This document shows, one piece after another, positions 1 to 5,107 of a stretch of 5,158 bases of DNA. The stretch comes from Deltaproteobacteria bacterium (lineage in GTDB: Bacteria > Myxococcota_A > Polyangia > Haliangiales > Haliangiaceae): assembly GCA_013696695.1 (NCBI GenBank), contig JACCYD010000492.1, positions 1 through 5,158 on the forward strand, written 5' to 3'. The notes below the pieces were generated by a model. The model had not been told where the DNA came from and did no database searches. It was given only the letters and a program-made list of their open reading frames with translations. Numbering within the stretch: position 1 is the first letter of the stretch; every line of letters starts with the position of its first letter. The translations under genes were made by a program, and so were the position numbers.

Positions 1-730
1 TGCGATGCGTGCGGACGTAGTCCATCGCCTTGGTGAGTGCCGCGTACGACGCTTCGGGATCGTTGCCGTCGACGATCGCGGTGGGCATGCCGAAGGCCTT
101 GCCACGCTCGGAGATCTGATCGTAGCCGTGCTGACCCGCGTACTGCGTCGAGATGCCCCAGCGGTTGTTGGTGACGATCATCAGCAGCGGCAGCTCGGAA
201 CCCTTGCGCGAGCTCCACACCAGCGCCGTCGCGAAATCGCCCTCGGCCGTGCCGGCATCGCCGCCCTGTACGATCGTGATGCCCTTGCCAGCCTCGCGCT
301 GCGCGCGTGCGGTGCCGATCGCGATCGAGTACTGCACCTCGATCGGCGAGCTCACCGGCACGACGTTCCACTTGCGCACCGAGAAGTGCCCCGCAAAGTT
401 GCGGCCTCGCGAGTACGGATCGGTGGCCGTGCACTTCATCTGGCGCAGCGAATCCACCGGATCCGCGCCCATCGCGATCAAGGTGCCGGTGGATCGATAA
501 TGGAGATGCAGATAGTCGTGCTGGAGGCCGAAGCCCTTGTTCACCAGCATGCCGAGGGGAACGTTGAAGGCTTCTTCACCGGGCCCACCGATCCAGAAGA
601 ACCCGTCACCTTGCTTGTACATGGTGATCAGGCGCTCCTCGAGCAGCCGGGAGCGAAGCATCAGGTCGTACACGCGCAGAGCGACCTCGGCAGAGAGCCG
701 GTGGTTCGGCGCGATCGCGGTCACGCTCAT
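1..730 (-). CDS. Thiamine-diphosphate-dependent 2-oxo-acid dehydrogenase, E1 component alpha subunit (N-terminal 243 aa, 3' end outside window)
   Basis: E1 alpha subunits bind thiamine diphosphate and decarboxylate a 2-oxo acid (pyruvate, branched-chain 2-oxo acid or acetoin), passing the acyl group to the E2 lipoyl domain of a cytoplasmic complex. The frame is open from the ATG at 730 to the left edge. Visible marks are the early YDLMLRSRLLEERL helix (residues 21-34), GRNFAGHFS (109-117), the VSSPIEVQYSIAIGTA helix (126-141), and the cofactor motif running from GGDAGTAEGDF (156-166) to the paired Asn at 188-189 (IVTNNRWGIST). The usual GDG reads GDA, a small change in a position that varies in the family. 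No start codon lies upstream in frame before the next gene, and no clear Shine-Dalgarno precedes the ATG. It lies 110 bp downstream of darP on the same strand. Family assignment is secure; substrate (branched-chain versus pyruvate) cannot be decided from this half. E1 beta and E2 genes would be expected to the left. Confidence 0.93.
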   Translation of the reverse strand, partial: MSVTAIAPNHRLSAEVALRVYDLMLRSRLLEERLITMYKQGDGFFWIGGPGEEAFNVPLGMLVNKGFGLQHDYLHLHYRSTGTLIAMGADPVDSLRQMKCTATDPYSRGRNFAGHFSVRKWNVVPVSSPIEVQYSIAIGTARAQREAGKGITIVQGGDAGTAEGDFATALVWSSRKGSELPLLMIVTNNRWGISTQYAGQHGYDQISERGKAFGMPTAIVDGNDPEASYAALTKAMDYVRTHR

Positions 731-801
731 CGCGGCCGTTATCGCACACCAAAGTTGCGTCGACCGCCCGAGAATGGAACTTTTCGATCGAGCGAGCACG
801 A

Positions 802-825
802 CGCGGTGAGCCAACCGCGCGCGGT
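802..825. repeat. Overlapping GC-rich inverted repeats upstream of the E1 alpha gene
   Basis: In the 110-bp gap between darP and the E1 alpha gene, CGCGGT (802-807) pairs with ACCGCG (814-819) across a 6-base loop. The second arm is also part of a perfect 12-bp palindrome, ACCGCGCGCGGT (814-825). No run of T follows on either strand, so it does not look like an intrinsic terminator. It could be an operator or a leader structure for the E1 alpha gene, or chance in GC-rich DNA. Confidence 0.3.
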
Positions 826-840
826 GCTGATCGGGACCTA

Positions 841-1437
841 TCAGGACCGCTCGGCGTCGCTGTTGTCGTCGTCTTCGTCGTCTTCGTCGTCTTCGACGTC
901 TTCCAACGCGGCGTCCGGTGCTTCGCCTTCGTGTTCGTCGGCGGCGGGTGGCGGCTCTTTCAAGCGATCCGAGACGTGGCGGAACAGCGAGCGTGCGGCT
1001 CCCGGCGGCTTGCCGGTGTCGCGCTCGCGGCGCGCGGCATCGATCAACCGTGGCAGCTCGTCGTCGGCGCCGCCGGGAAACTCGGCGAGCGCGGCAGGGT
1101 CCGCGATCAACTTCGCGCGCCATTCCTCGGCGAGATGAAACTGCCGGACGTTCTCGTCGCTGGAGCCATCGACGTTCTCGAGCTGCGCGTTGATCTCGAC
1201 CAGATCGTAGCCGCGCATGTCGCCCGCGAGCGTGCGTTCCGCGCGACGGCGCGCGACGAGCGTCTTGACGGCGCGAGCGCGATCGATCGCCGCACGCAGA
1301 TCGTCGTCGAGCGTGAGCCGCTTGACCTGGGCATCCGACAGCTTCATCACCGCGGCAGCAAGCCGAGCAGACCCTTCCCCCGCTCGCTTCGTCTGGCTGC
1401 GAGAGATCTGTCGTGCGTTGCGCTCGTCCTTGCGCAC
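841..1437 (-). CDS. darP: DarP/YjgA (DUF615) ribosome-assembly factor with an added acidic tail
   Basis: DarP (YjgA, DUF615) is a small cytoplasmic protein associated with late assembly of the 50S ribosomal subunit in E. coli. The 198-aa product shows the family pattern in order: basic SRSQTKR (12-18), a helix ending in KLSDAQVKRLTLDDDLRAAIDRAR (32-55), RRRAERTLAGDMR (63-75), HLAEEWRAKLIAD (101-113), and the C-terminal signature LPRLIDAARRERDTGKPPGAARSLFRHVSD (128-157). E. coli DarP is 183 aa, so the length fits. The start chosen is GTG at 1437. It is the only start that keeps the conserved SRSQTKR segment without running into the upstream gene, and its G is the last base of that gene's TAG stop, implying translational coupling. 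The internal ATG at residue 31 would delete this segment. Residues 166-198 form a strongly acidic Asp/Glu tail encoded by a short DNA repeat; E. coli DarP instead carries its acidic stretch at the N-terminus. Confidence 0.88.
   Translation of the reverse strand: MRKDERNARQISRSQTKRAGEGSARLAAAVMKLSDAQVKRLTLDDDLRAAIDRARAVKTLVARRRAERTLAGDMRGYDLVEINAQLENVDGSSDENVRQFHLAEEWRAKLIADPAALAEFPGGADDELPRLIDAARRERDTGKPPGAARSLFRHVSDRLKEPPPAADEHEGEAPDAALEDVEDDEDDEDDDNSDAERS
866..901. repeat. 9-bp tandem repeat encoding the acidic DarP tail
   Basis: Plus-strand unit TCGTCGTCT occurs three times perfectly (866-892), followed by a fourth copy with one change, TCGACGTCT (893-901). Read on the minus strand in frame, it encodes repeated Glu-Asp-Asp in the C-terminal tail of DarP. 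Because the unit is a multiple of three, slippage would lengthen or shorten the tail without a frameshift. Confidence 0.85.
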
Positions 1438-2441
1438 TACTTGATCAGTCCTGCCATGGGCACGTTGTTCGCACGGCACCAGTGACCGAGCTCGGTCTTG
1501 AGCTCCTTGTCGAGGCCTTCCGGCAACGCGTACGTCTTGCCGCCGTAGAAGATGCCGCGCGTCCACATGGTGTGCTTGATCGCCTTGAACTGCGGCGGCT
1601 CCATGATCATCGAACCCGGCATGTTCTGTACGGCCTGGAACAGCATCGGCTCGTCGATCACCGCCGCGGCCATGCCAGGCGTCGGTGCAGCCATCGCCGC
1701 GATCACGCCACCGACGATGCCGCCGAGCCCTCGACCAAGCGCGACGCCGAGCCCGCCCTTCTGACTCTCGCAGAGGAAGAACAACCGCGCGGGCGCGAGG
1801 AACATCTGGCCGGTCATCCGCGTGAGCCGCTGCTGCAACACGATCCCGAACGGGCGGATCGGCGGCGGCGCGTAGTGACCTTGCGGCGTGAACTGACCCG
1901 GTTGCGGATAGCCCGGCGGCGCACCAGCAAAACCTTCCGGCGGACCTGCCGGATAATGTTGTGGGGGCGGTGGATAGCCCGGGCCGGCTTGCGGACCTTG
2001 CGGAAACCCTTGCGGCGCCATCGCCTGCGGCGGACCCGCTTGCGGACCACCGGGATACGGCTGCCCGTAGGTTTGCTGCGGCGGATACGCCTGCGGCTGG
2101 CCCGGCTGATAATGACCCGGCTGATGATGACCCGGCTGGTGGTGACCCGGCTGCGGATAGCCCGGTTGCGGATAACCCGGTTGCCCGTGCTGCACGTCCT
2201 GCGGGTACCCCTGCGGCTGCGGTTGCGGATAGCCGCCGTGCGGTTGCGATGGGGGATAGCCGCCCGAATCCTGCTGCGGATGGCCACCCGAGCCCTGCGG
2301 CGGTTGCGCTTGTGGATGGCCGCCCGAACCTGGATGGCCCTGCGGTGGCGCCGCGGTCACCGCGTTTCCACACGCACCACAGAACCCACTTCCCGGCGCC
2401 AGCTGCGTATTGCAATGGGGGCACGTCACGGCCGCGATCAT
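1437..2441 (-). CDS. Zinc-ribbon protein with long Pro/Gly/Gln/Tyr-rich linker and uncharacterised C-terminal domain
   Basis: Function unknown. The 334-aa product has three parts. Residues 7-24 are a zinc ribbon, CPHC followed by CGAC (Cys 7, 10, 21, 24). Residues about 30-198 are low complexity, rich in Pro, Gly, Gln, Tyr and His, with pentapeptide repeats such as PQPGY and HQPGH at 86-115; this stretch should be disordered. Residues about 199-334 are a compact domain with a FFLCESQKGG turn (221-230), a Gly-rich hydrophobic stretch (about 230-251, GxxxG-like spacing) and a mixed alpha/beta tail ending AGLIK. The Gly-rich stretch might insert in a membrane, but it is short and I would not call it a firm transmembrane helix. 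There is no signal peptide, which fits a cytoplasmic zinc ribbon. The ATG at 2441 is preceded by a weak GGTGA at suitable spacing. Its TAG stop overlaps the darP start. I recognise the architecture, not a named family. Confidence 0.85.
   Translation of the reverse strand: MIAAVTCPHCNTQLAPGSGFCGACGNAVTAAPPQGHPGSGGHPQAQPPQGSGGHPQQDSGGYPPSQPHGGYPQPQPQGYPQDVQHGQPGYPQPGYPQPGHHQPGHHQPGHYQPGQPQAYPPQQTYGQPYPGGPQAGPPQAMAPQGFPQGPQAGPGYPPPPQHYPAGPPEGFAGAPPGYPQPGQFTPQGHYAPPPIRPFGIVLQQRLTRMTGQMFLAPARLFFLCESQKGGLGVALGRGLGGIVGGVIAAMAAPTPGMAAAVIDEPMLFQAVQNMPGSMIMEPPQFKAIKHTMWTRGIFYGGKTYALPEGLDKELKTELGHWCRANNVPMAGLIK
2101..2190. repeat. Six 15-bp tandem repeat units within the zinc-ribbon gene
   Basis: Six consecutive 15-bp units each begin CCCGGCTG or CCCGGTTG on the plus strand: 2101, 2116, 2131, 2146, 2161 and 2176. 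The first four share CCCGGCTG, the last two CCCGGTTG, and the last is the most divergent. On the minus strand they encode the (P/H/Y)QPG(Y/H/Q) pentapeptides of the linker. The unit is in frame, so copy-number change would alter linker length only. Confidence 0.9.
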
Positions 2442-2498
2442 CGCACGCGAATCACCGATCGAACGCGTAGAGACACGTGAGGAGTGAGGGAAAATTGC

Positions 2499-2669
2499 TT
2501 ACTTCCGCTTCGCACGATCGGCCGCGATCACCGCCATGTTGTCGACGAGATTCGGATAACGGCGCCCTGCCCTGCGTGCACGTTCGCGCGCACGAGAAAT
2601 CTGCGCAGCGGTCAACATGGTGGCCGTACGCTTCGGACGCGGGCGGCGCCACGGCGGAATCTTGGCCAT
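2499..2669 (-). CDS. Small basic protein (56 aa) with GRRYPNLVDNM motif
   Basis: No function known to me. The product is very basic (many Arg and Lys) and has two parts: an N-terminal Pro/Arg-rich stretch (MAKIPPWRRPRPKR) and an Ala/Arg-rich helix (LTAAQISRARERARRAGRR, 19-37) leading into YPNLVDNM (38-45) and a basic tail. The AGR-x-YPNLVDNM segment resembles a motif I have seen in short hypothetical proteins of other proteobacteria; that is recollection, not a search. The frame stays open upstream to about 2819, but the ATG at 2669 gives the sensible length and avoids the divergent gene starting at 2739. No clear Shine-Dalgarno precedes it. The stop lies 57 bp before the zinc-ribbon gene on the same strand, so it may lead that operon. 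The charge would suit nucleic-acid or ribosome binding, which is a guess. Confidence 0.65.
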   Translation of the reverse strand: MAKIPPWRRPRPKRTATMLTAAQISRARERARRAGRRYPNLVDNMAVIAADRAKRK

Positions 2670-2738
2670 GCTGTAGGAGACCGGTCGCCTCGCGACGGTT
2701 ACGCGCAACCCTTCGCCACCGGCATCCATCCCACCGCC

Positions 2739-4226
2739 ATGTTTCACACCGTCGTCCTCGGCGCCACCGGCTTCATCGGTCGCGCACTCGTGCTGGGCCT
2801 GCAGGGCCGCGGACATCACGTCATCGCGCTCGCACGGTCAGCCACCCGCGCGCGCGATCTGTTGCCCGCCGGCGTGGACATCGTCGACTTCACGGACGAC
2901 GCGGCCGTGCGCTCCGCGATCGCCGGTGCCGACGCGGTGATCAATCTCGCCGGTGAATCGATCGCCGGCAAGCGGTGGACCAAGCGACGCAAGCAGGTGC
3001 TGGTCGCCAGCCGCGTCGCTGCGACCGAACGACTCGTCGATGCGATCGCTGCCCGCCAGCGTCCGTTGCCGGTGCTGGTGTCGGCGAGCGCCACCGGCTA
3101 CTACGGCGATCGCGGTGACGAGGTGCTCGACGAGCAATCGCCTCACGGCGCGGGTTTCGCCGCGGAGCTGTCGCGCGTGTGGGAAGCCACGGCGCGTCAG
3201 GCCGCTGCGGAGCGGATCGTGCTCGCGCGATTCGGCATCGTGCTCGGTCGCGATGGCGGTGCGCTCGAGCCGCTGCTGAAGATCGCGCGGTTCGGAGTCG
3301 GCGGTCCACTCGGCGATGGCGCGCAGTGGGTGTCGTGGATCCACCTCGACGATCTGATCTCCGCACTCCTCCTCGTGATCGAGGATGCGCACTTCACCGG
3401 CCCGGTCGTGATGACCGCGCCTGAGCCGGTGCACCAGCGCGATCTCGCAACCGCGCTCGGTCACGCCGTGCACCGGCCGGCGGTCCTGCGCGCGCCGCGC
3501 TTCGCGGTCAAGGTCGCGCTCGGCGAAGCCGCCACCTTGCTCCTCGGCGGTCAGCGCGTGCTGCCTCGAGCACTCGTCGCCGCGGGATTCGCCCATCGCT
3601 TCCCGACCCTCGTGGCCGCCCTCGACGACCTCCTCGAGGACGACGTCGAGATCGAACGAGCTCGCCCCGCCGACCTCGCGGACTCGCAATATCTCCGGAA
3701 GCGCCGGGCGCGCTACACGCTTCACGCGCGCACCGAGATCGACGCGCCGCTCTCCGAGGTGTTCCCGTTCTTCTCGTCGCCGGAGAATCTCGCCGCGCTG
3801 ACACCGCCGGCACTCGCCTTCGCGATCGACGGCACCCCCGGCGCGATGAGCCGCGATTCCGTTATCGACTACACGATCCGCGTCGCCGGCGTGCCGATGA
3901 CGTGGCGCACGCGGATCGAGCGCTGGCAGCCCGGCGAGTCGTTCGTCGATTCGCAGGAGCGCGGGCCGTATCGCTCGTGGTGGCACGAGCACCGGTTCGT
4001 CGAGCGCGACGGCAAGACGATCATGGAGGACATCGTTCACTACGCGCCGCCACTCGGGCCGCTCGGCGCGATCGCGAATCATCTGTTCGTCGCGCGGATG
4101 CTACGCCGGGTCTTCCGCTACCGCCGCGGGGCGATCCGCATGCGATTCCGGCCGCTCACGCCGCTCCCCCGTCACGCACGCTTGACGATCGGCGCCGCGA
4201 CTTCCCCGAGCTCGACCATCGTATGA
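2739..4226 (+). CDS. TIGR01777-family NAD(P)-binding epimerase-like protein fused to a C-terminal SRPBCC domain
   Basis: The 495-aa product joins two domains. Residues 1-295 are an extended short-chain dehydrogenase fold of the TIGR01777 (YfcH, SDR39U1, plant GC1/AtSulA) group: dinucleotide loop GATGFIG (8-14), INLAGESI (68-75), SASATGYYGDRGDE (115-128), WVSWIHLDDL (197-206), and the DUF1731-like end VLPRALVAAGFAHRFPTLVAAL (274-295). Substrate is unknown for the family; some relatives are annotated as cell-division inhibitors. Residues about 325-475 are an SRPBCC (START/Bet v1-like) ligand-binding domain: RYTLHARTEIDAPLSEVFPFFSSPENLAALTPP, then TWRTRIERW and FVDSQERGPYRSWWHEHRF. The start is the ATG at 2739, directly before the first beta strand; the frame extends upstream but that part overlaps the divergent 56-aa gene and has no family resemblance. 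No Shine-Dalgarno is visible. The last 18 codons overlap the convergent regulator gene. Both domains suggest binding of a hydrophobic ligand, an inference. Confidence 0.92.
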   Translation: MFHTVVLGATGFIGRALVLGLQGRGHHVIALARSATRARDLLPAGVDIVDFTDDAAVRSAIAGADAVINLAGESIAGKRWTKRRKQVLVASRVAATERLVDAIAARQRPLPVLVSASATGYYGDRGDEVLDEQSPHGAGFAAELSRVWEATARQAAAERIVLARFGIVLGRDGGALEPLLKIARFGVGGPLGDGAQWVSWIHLDDLISALLLVIEDAHFTGPVVMTAPEPVHQRDLATALGHAVHRPAVLRAPRFAVKVALGEAATLLLGGQRVLPRALVAAGFAHRFPTLVAALDDLLEDDVEIERARPADLADSQYLRKRRARYTLHARTEIDAPLSEVFPFFSSPENLAALTPPALAFAIDGTPGAMSRDSVIDYTIRVAGVPMTWRTRIERWQPGESFVDSQERGPYRSWWHEHRFVERDGKTIMEDIVHYAPPLGPLGAIANHLFVARMLRRVFRYRRGAIRMRFRPLTPLPRHARLTIGAATSPSSTIV

Positions 4227-5014
4227 ACGCGGCGGACGCGCGGCGGTAGCTTGCCGAGCATGCTCGCTTGCTGGCCGCCGATCACGATCGAGATCGACGC
4301 CGGCAGCGCCTGGAACCACTCCTTGAGGGAGCGAGCGCGCGCCGGGGCGAGCGCCGTGCTGATGCTCATCCACACCAGCTTCGGCTTGTGCTCGGTCACC
4401 GCGTGGGCGAGTGCCGCCGCCGGCGTATCGGGCCCGAGGTTCATCGCACGCAGGCCGGTCTCGGCCAGCGTCATCGCGGCGAGCTGCGTCGGCAACAGAT
4501 ACGGATCGCCCGCCGGCCCACCGCCCAGTGCGAGCGGTGCAGTCGCCGCCGGTGGGGTCATCATGCTGCGCAGCTGCGCGACCGCGCACAGGCAGACGTC
4601 GGTGGCGCGATGCTCGACGAACACCCCGCCGTCGTCGTGGCGCCACAGCTCGCCGAGCGAGTGCATCGCCTCGCGAATCGGACCATCCGCGAGCTCTGCG
4701 ATCGTCGCGCCCTCGAGGTAGCGCGCCATCAGCCAGCCACGCGCGCCGACGCTGTCGCCCTCGAGCAGGTAGGTGTAGAGCCGCTCCCCACCGCGATCTC
4801 GCACGGCGGCGACCTCGGGAAGATCGAGCAGCTCCGGCCGGACCAGCGGCGTGTTGCTCGTACGAATGAAGCGGAGTGCCTCGCCGAGCTCGATCCGCCG
4901 GTGCCCGCCTTCGGTGCGAGAGGCCGCGATCTTGCCCGCATCGACCCAGCGCTTGAGCGATGACTCGCTGACGCCGAGGGCATCGGCCAGGTCGCGGGTC
5001 GAGAGCAAGCGCAT
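4172..5014 (-). CDS. MerR-family transcriptional regulator of the CarA/CarH/LitR type with a degenerate cobalamin site
   Basis: CarA/CarH/LitR regulators bind DNA through a MerR-type HTH and sense light or B12 through a C-terminal adenosylcobalamin module, commonly repressing carotenoid and photoprotection genes. The 280-aa product has that layout: HTH (STRDLADALGVSESSLKRWV, 5-24) with wing TEGGHRRI (34-41); a helical bundle (about 65-155) holding the W-x9-EH signature (W124, E134, H135); and a Rossmann-like cobalamin-binding domain (about 160-280) with LGPDTP (193-198), WMSIS (215-219) and IVIGGQ (244-248). The lower-ligand motif, normally E/D-x-H-x-x-G, reads GDPYLLP (169-175), so Tyr172 stands where His should be. 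B12 binding may therefore be lost or altered, while dimer and DNA contacts look intact. The ATG at 5014 follows a weak GTAGGG; no alternative start is in frame nearby. Its 3' end overlaps the convergent fusion gene, and its 5' side faces an operator-rich divergent promoter. Confidence 0.9.
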   Translation of the reverse strand: MRLLSTRDLADALGVSESSLKRWVDAGKIAASRTEGGHRRIELGEALRFIRTSNTPLVRPELLDLPEVAAVRDRGGERLYTYLLEGDSVGARGWLMARYLEGATIAELADGPIREAMHSLGELWRHDDGGVFVEHRATDVCLCAVAQLRSMMTPPAATAPLALGGGPAGDPYLLPTQLAAMTLAETGLRAMNLGPDTPAAALAHAVTEHKPKLVWMSISTALAPARARSLKEWFQALPASISIVIGGQQASMLGKLPPRVRRVHTMVELGEVAAPIVKRA

Positions 5015-5065
5015 CGGCCCTACGATGCCCCGCCCGCCCGTGCAGTTACAGCCAGATCGCCCTCC

Positions 5066-5095
5066 TTGACATGAACGTTTTAACGTTCATATTGT
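5066..5095 (+). promoter_or_regulatory. Sigma70-like promoter, rightward
   Basis: A perfect -35 TTGACA (5066-5071) is followed by a -10 candidate TATTGT (5090-5095, 4 of 6, 18-base spacer) or CATATT (5088-5093, 4 of 6, 16-base spacer). The spacer is AT-rich compared with the surrounding DNA and is filled by a palindrome, as expected for a repressible promoter. With the first -10, transcription would begin at about 5101-5102, right at the ATG of the divergent frame. Confidence 0.6.
5071..5090. promoter_or_regulatory. Palindromic operator candidate in the promoter spacer (9-2-9)
   Basis: ATGAACGTT (5071-5079) and AACGTTCAT (5082-5090) are perfect inverted arms around TT. The site fills the -35/-10 spacer, so a bound protein would block RNA polymerase. 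The adjacent CarA/CarH-type regulator is the obvious candidate ligand. CarA of Myxococcus is known to use palindromic sites, whereas Thermus CarH uses direct repeats. Confidence 0.65.
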
Positions 5096-5107
5096 TCGAT
5101 ATGAACG
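5084..5107. promoter_or_regulatory. Second inverted repeat sharing a half-site (9-6-9)
   Basis: CGTTCATAT (5084-5092) and ATATGAACG (5099-5107) form perfect 9-bp arms with a 6-base spacer. The left arm overlaps the right half of the first palindrome, so the same ATGAACG half-site can be read in two pairings. The repeat spans the proposed -10 and start site. Confidence 0.55.

Noticed and set aside
802..825. Inverted repeat as an intrinsic terminator after darP.
   Set aside because: No T tract follows the stem on either strand; listed only as an unexplained repeat.
5..1138. Long plus-strand open frame (377 codons) across the left end.
   Set aside because: It lies antisense to the E1 alpha and darP genes, which have clear family motifs; the translation is Arg/Ala/Ser-rich and resembles no protein. 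It is a by-product of GC-rich codon use.
1438..2424. Upstream extension of the darP frame, giving a 527-codon minus-strand frame.
   Set aside because: This part overlaps the zinc-ribbon gene in another frame and encodes Ala/Gly/Ser-rich nonsense. DUF615 similarity begins just after the GTG at 1437.
2484..2738. 85-codon N-terminal extension of the fusion gene.
   Set aside because: It runs antisense to the 56-aa gene, has no family similarity, and the ATG at 2739 lies immediately before the first beta strand of the nucleotide-binding fold.
2838..4082. 414-codon minus-strand frame opposite the fusion gene.
   Set aside because: The plus strand carries clear SDR and SRPBCC motifs throughout; the antisense translation is Arg/Glu/His-rich without recognisable domains.
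5061..5067. AAGGAGG on the minus strand, a strong Shine-Dalgarno match.
   Set aside because: No start codon lies within 5-12 bases on that strand; the regulator ATG at 5014 is 46 bases further on.
5071..5100. ATG at 5071, in frame with the ATG at 5101, as the start of the divergent gene.
   Set aside because: It overlaps the -35 element of the only visible promoter and is preceded by pyrimidines rather than a ribosome site. It remains possible if another promoter exists.
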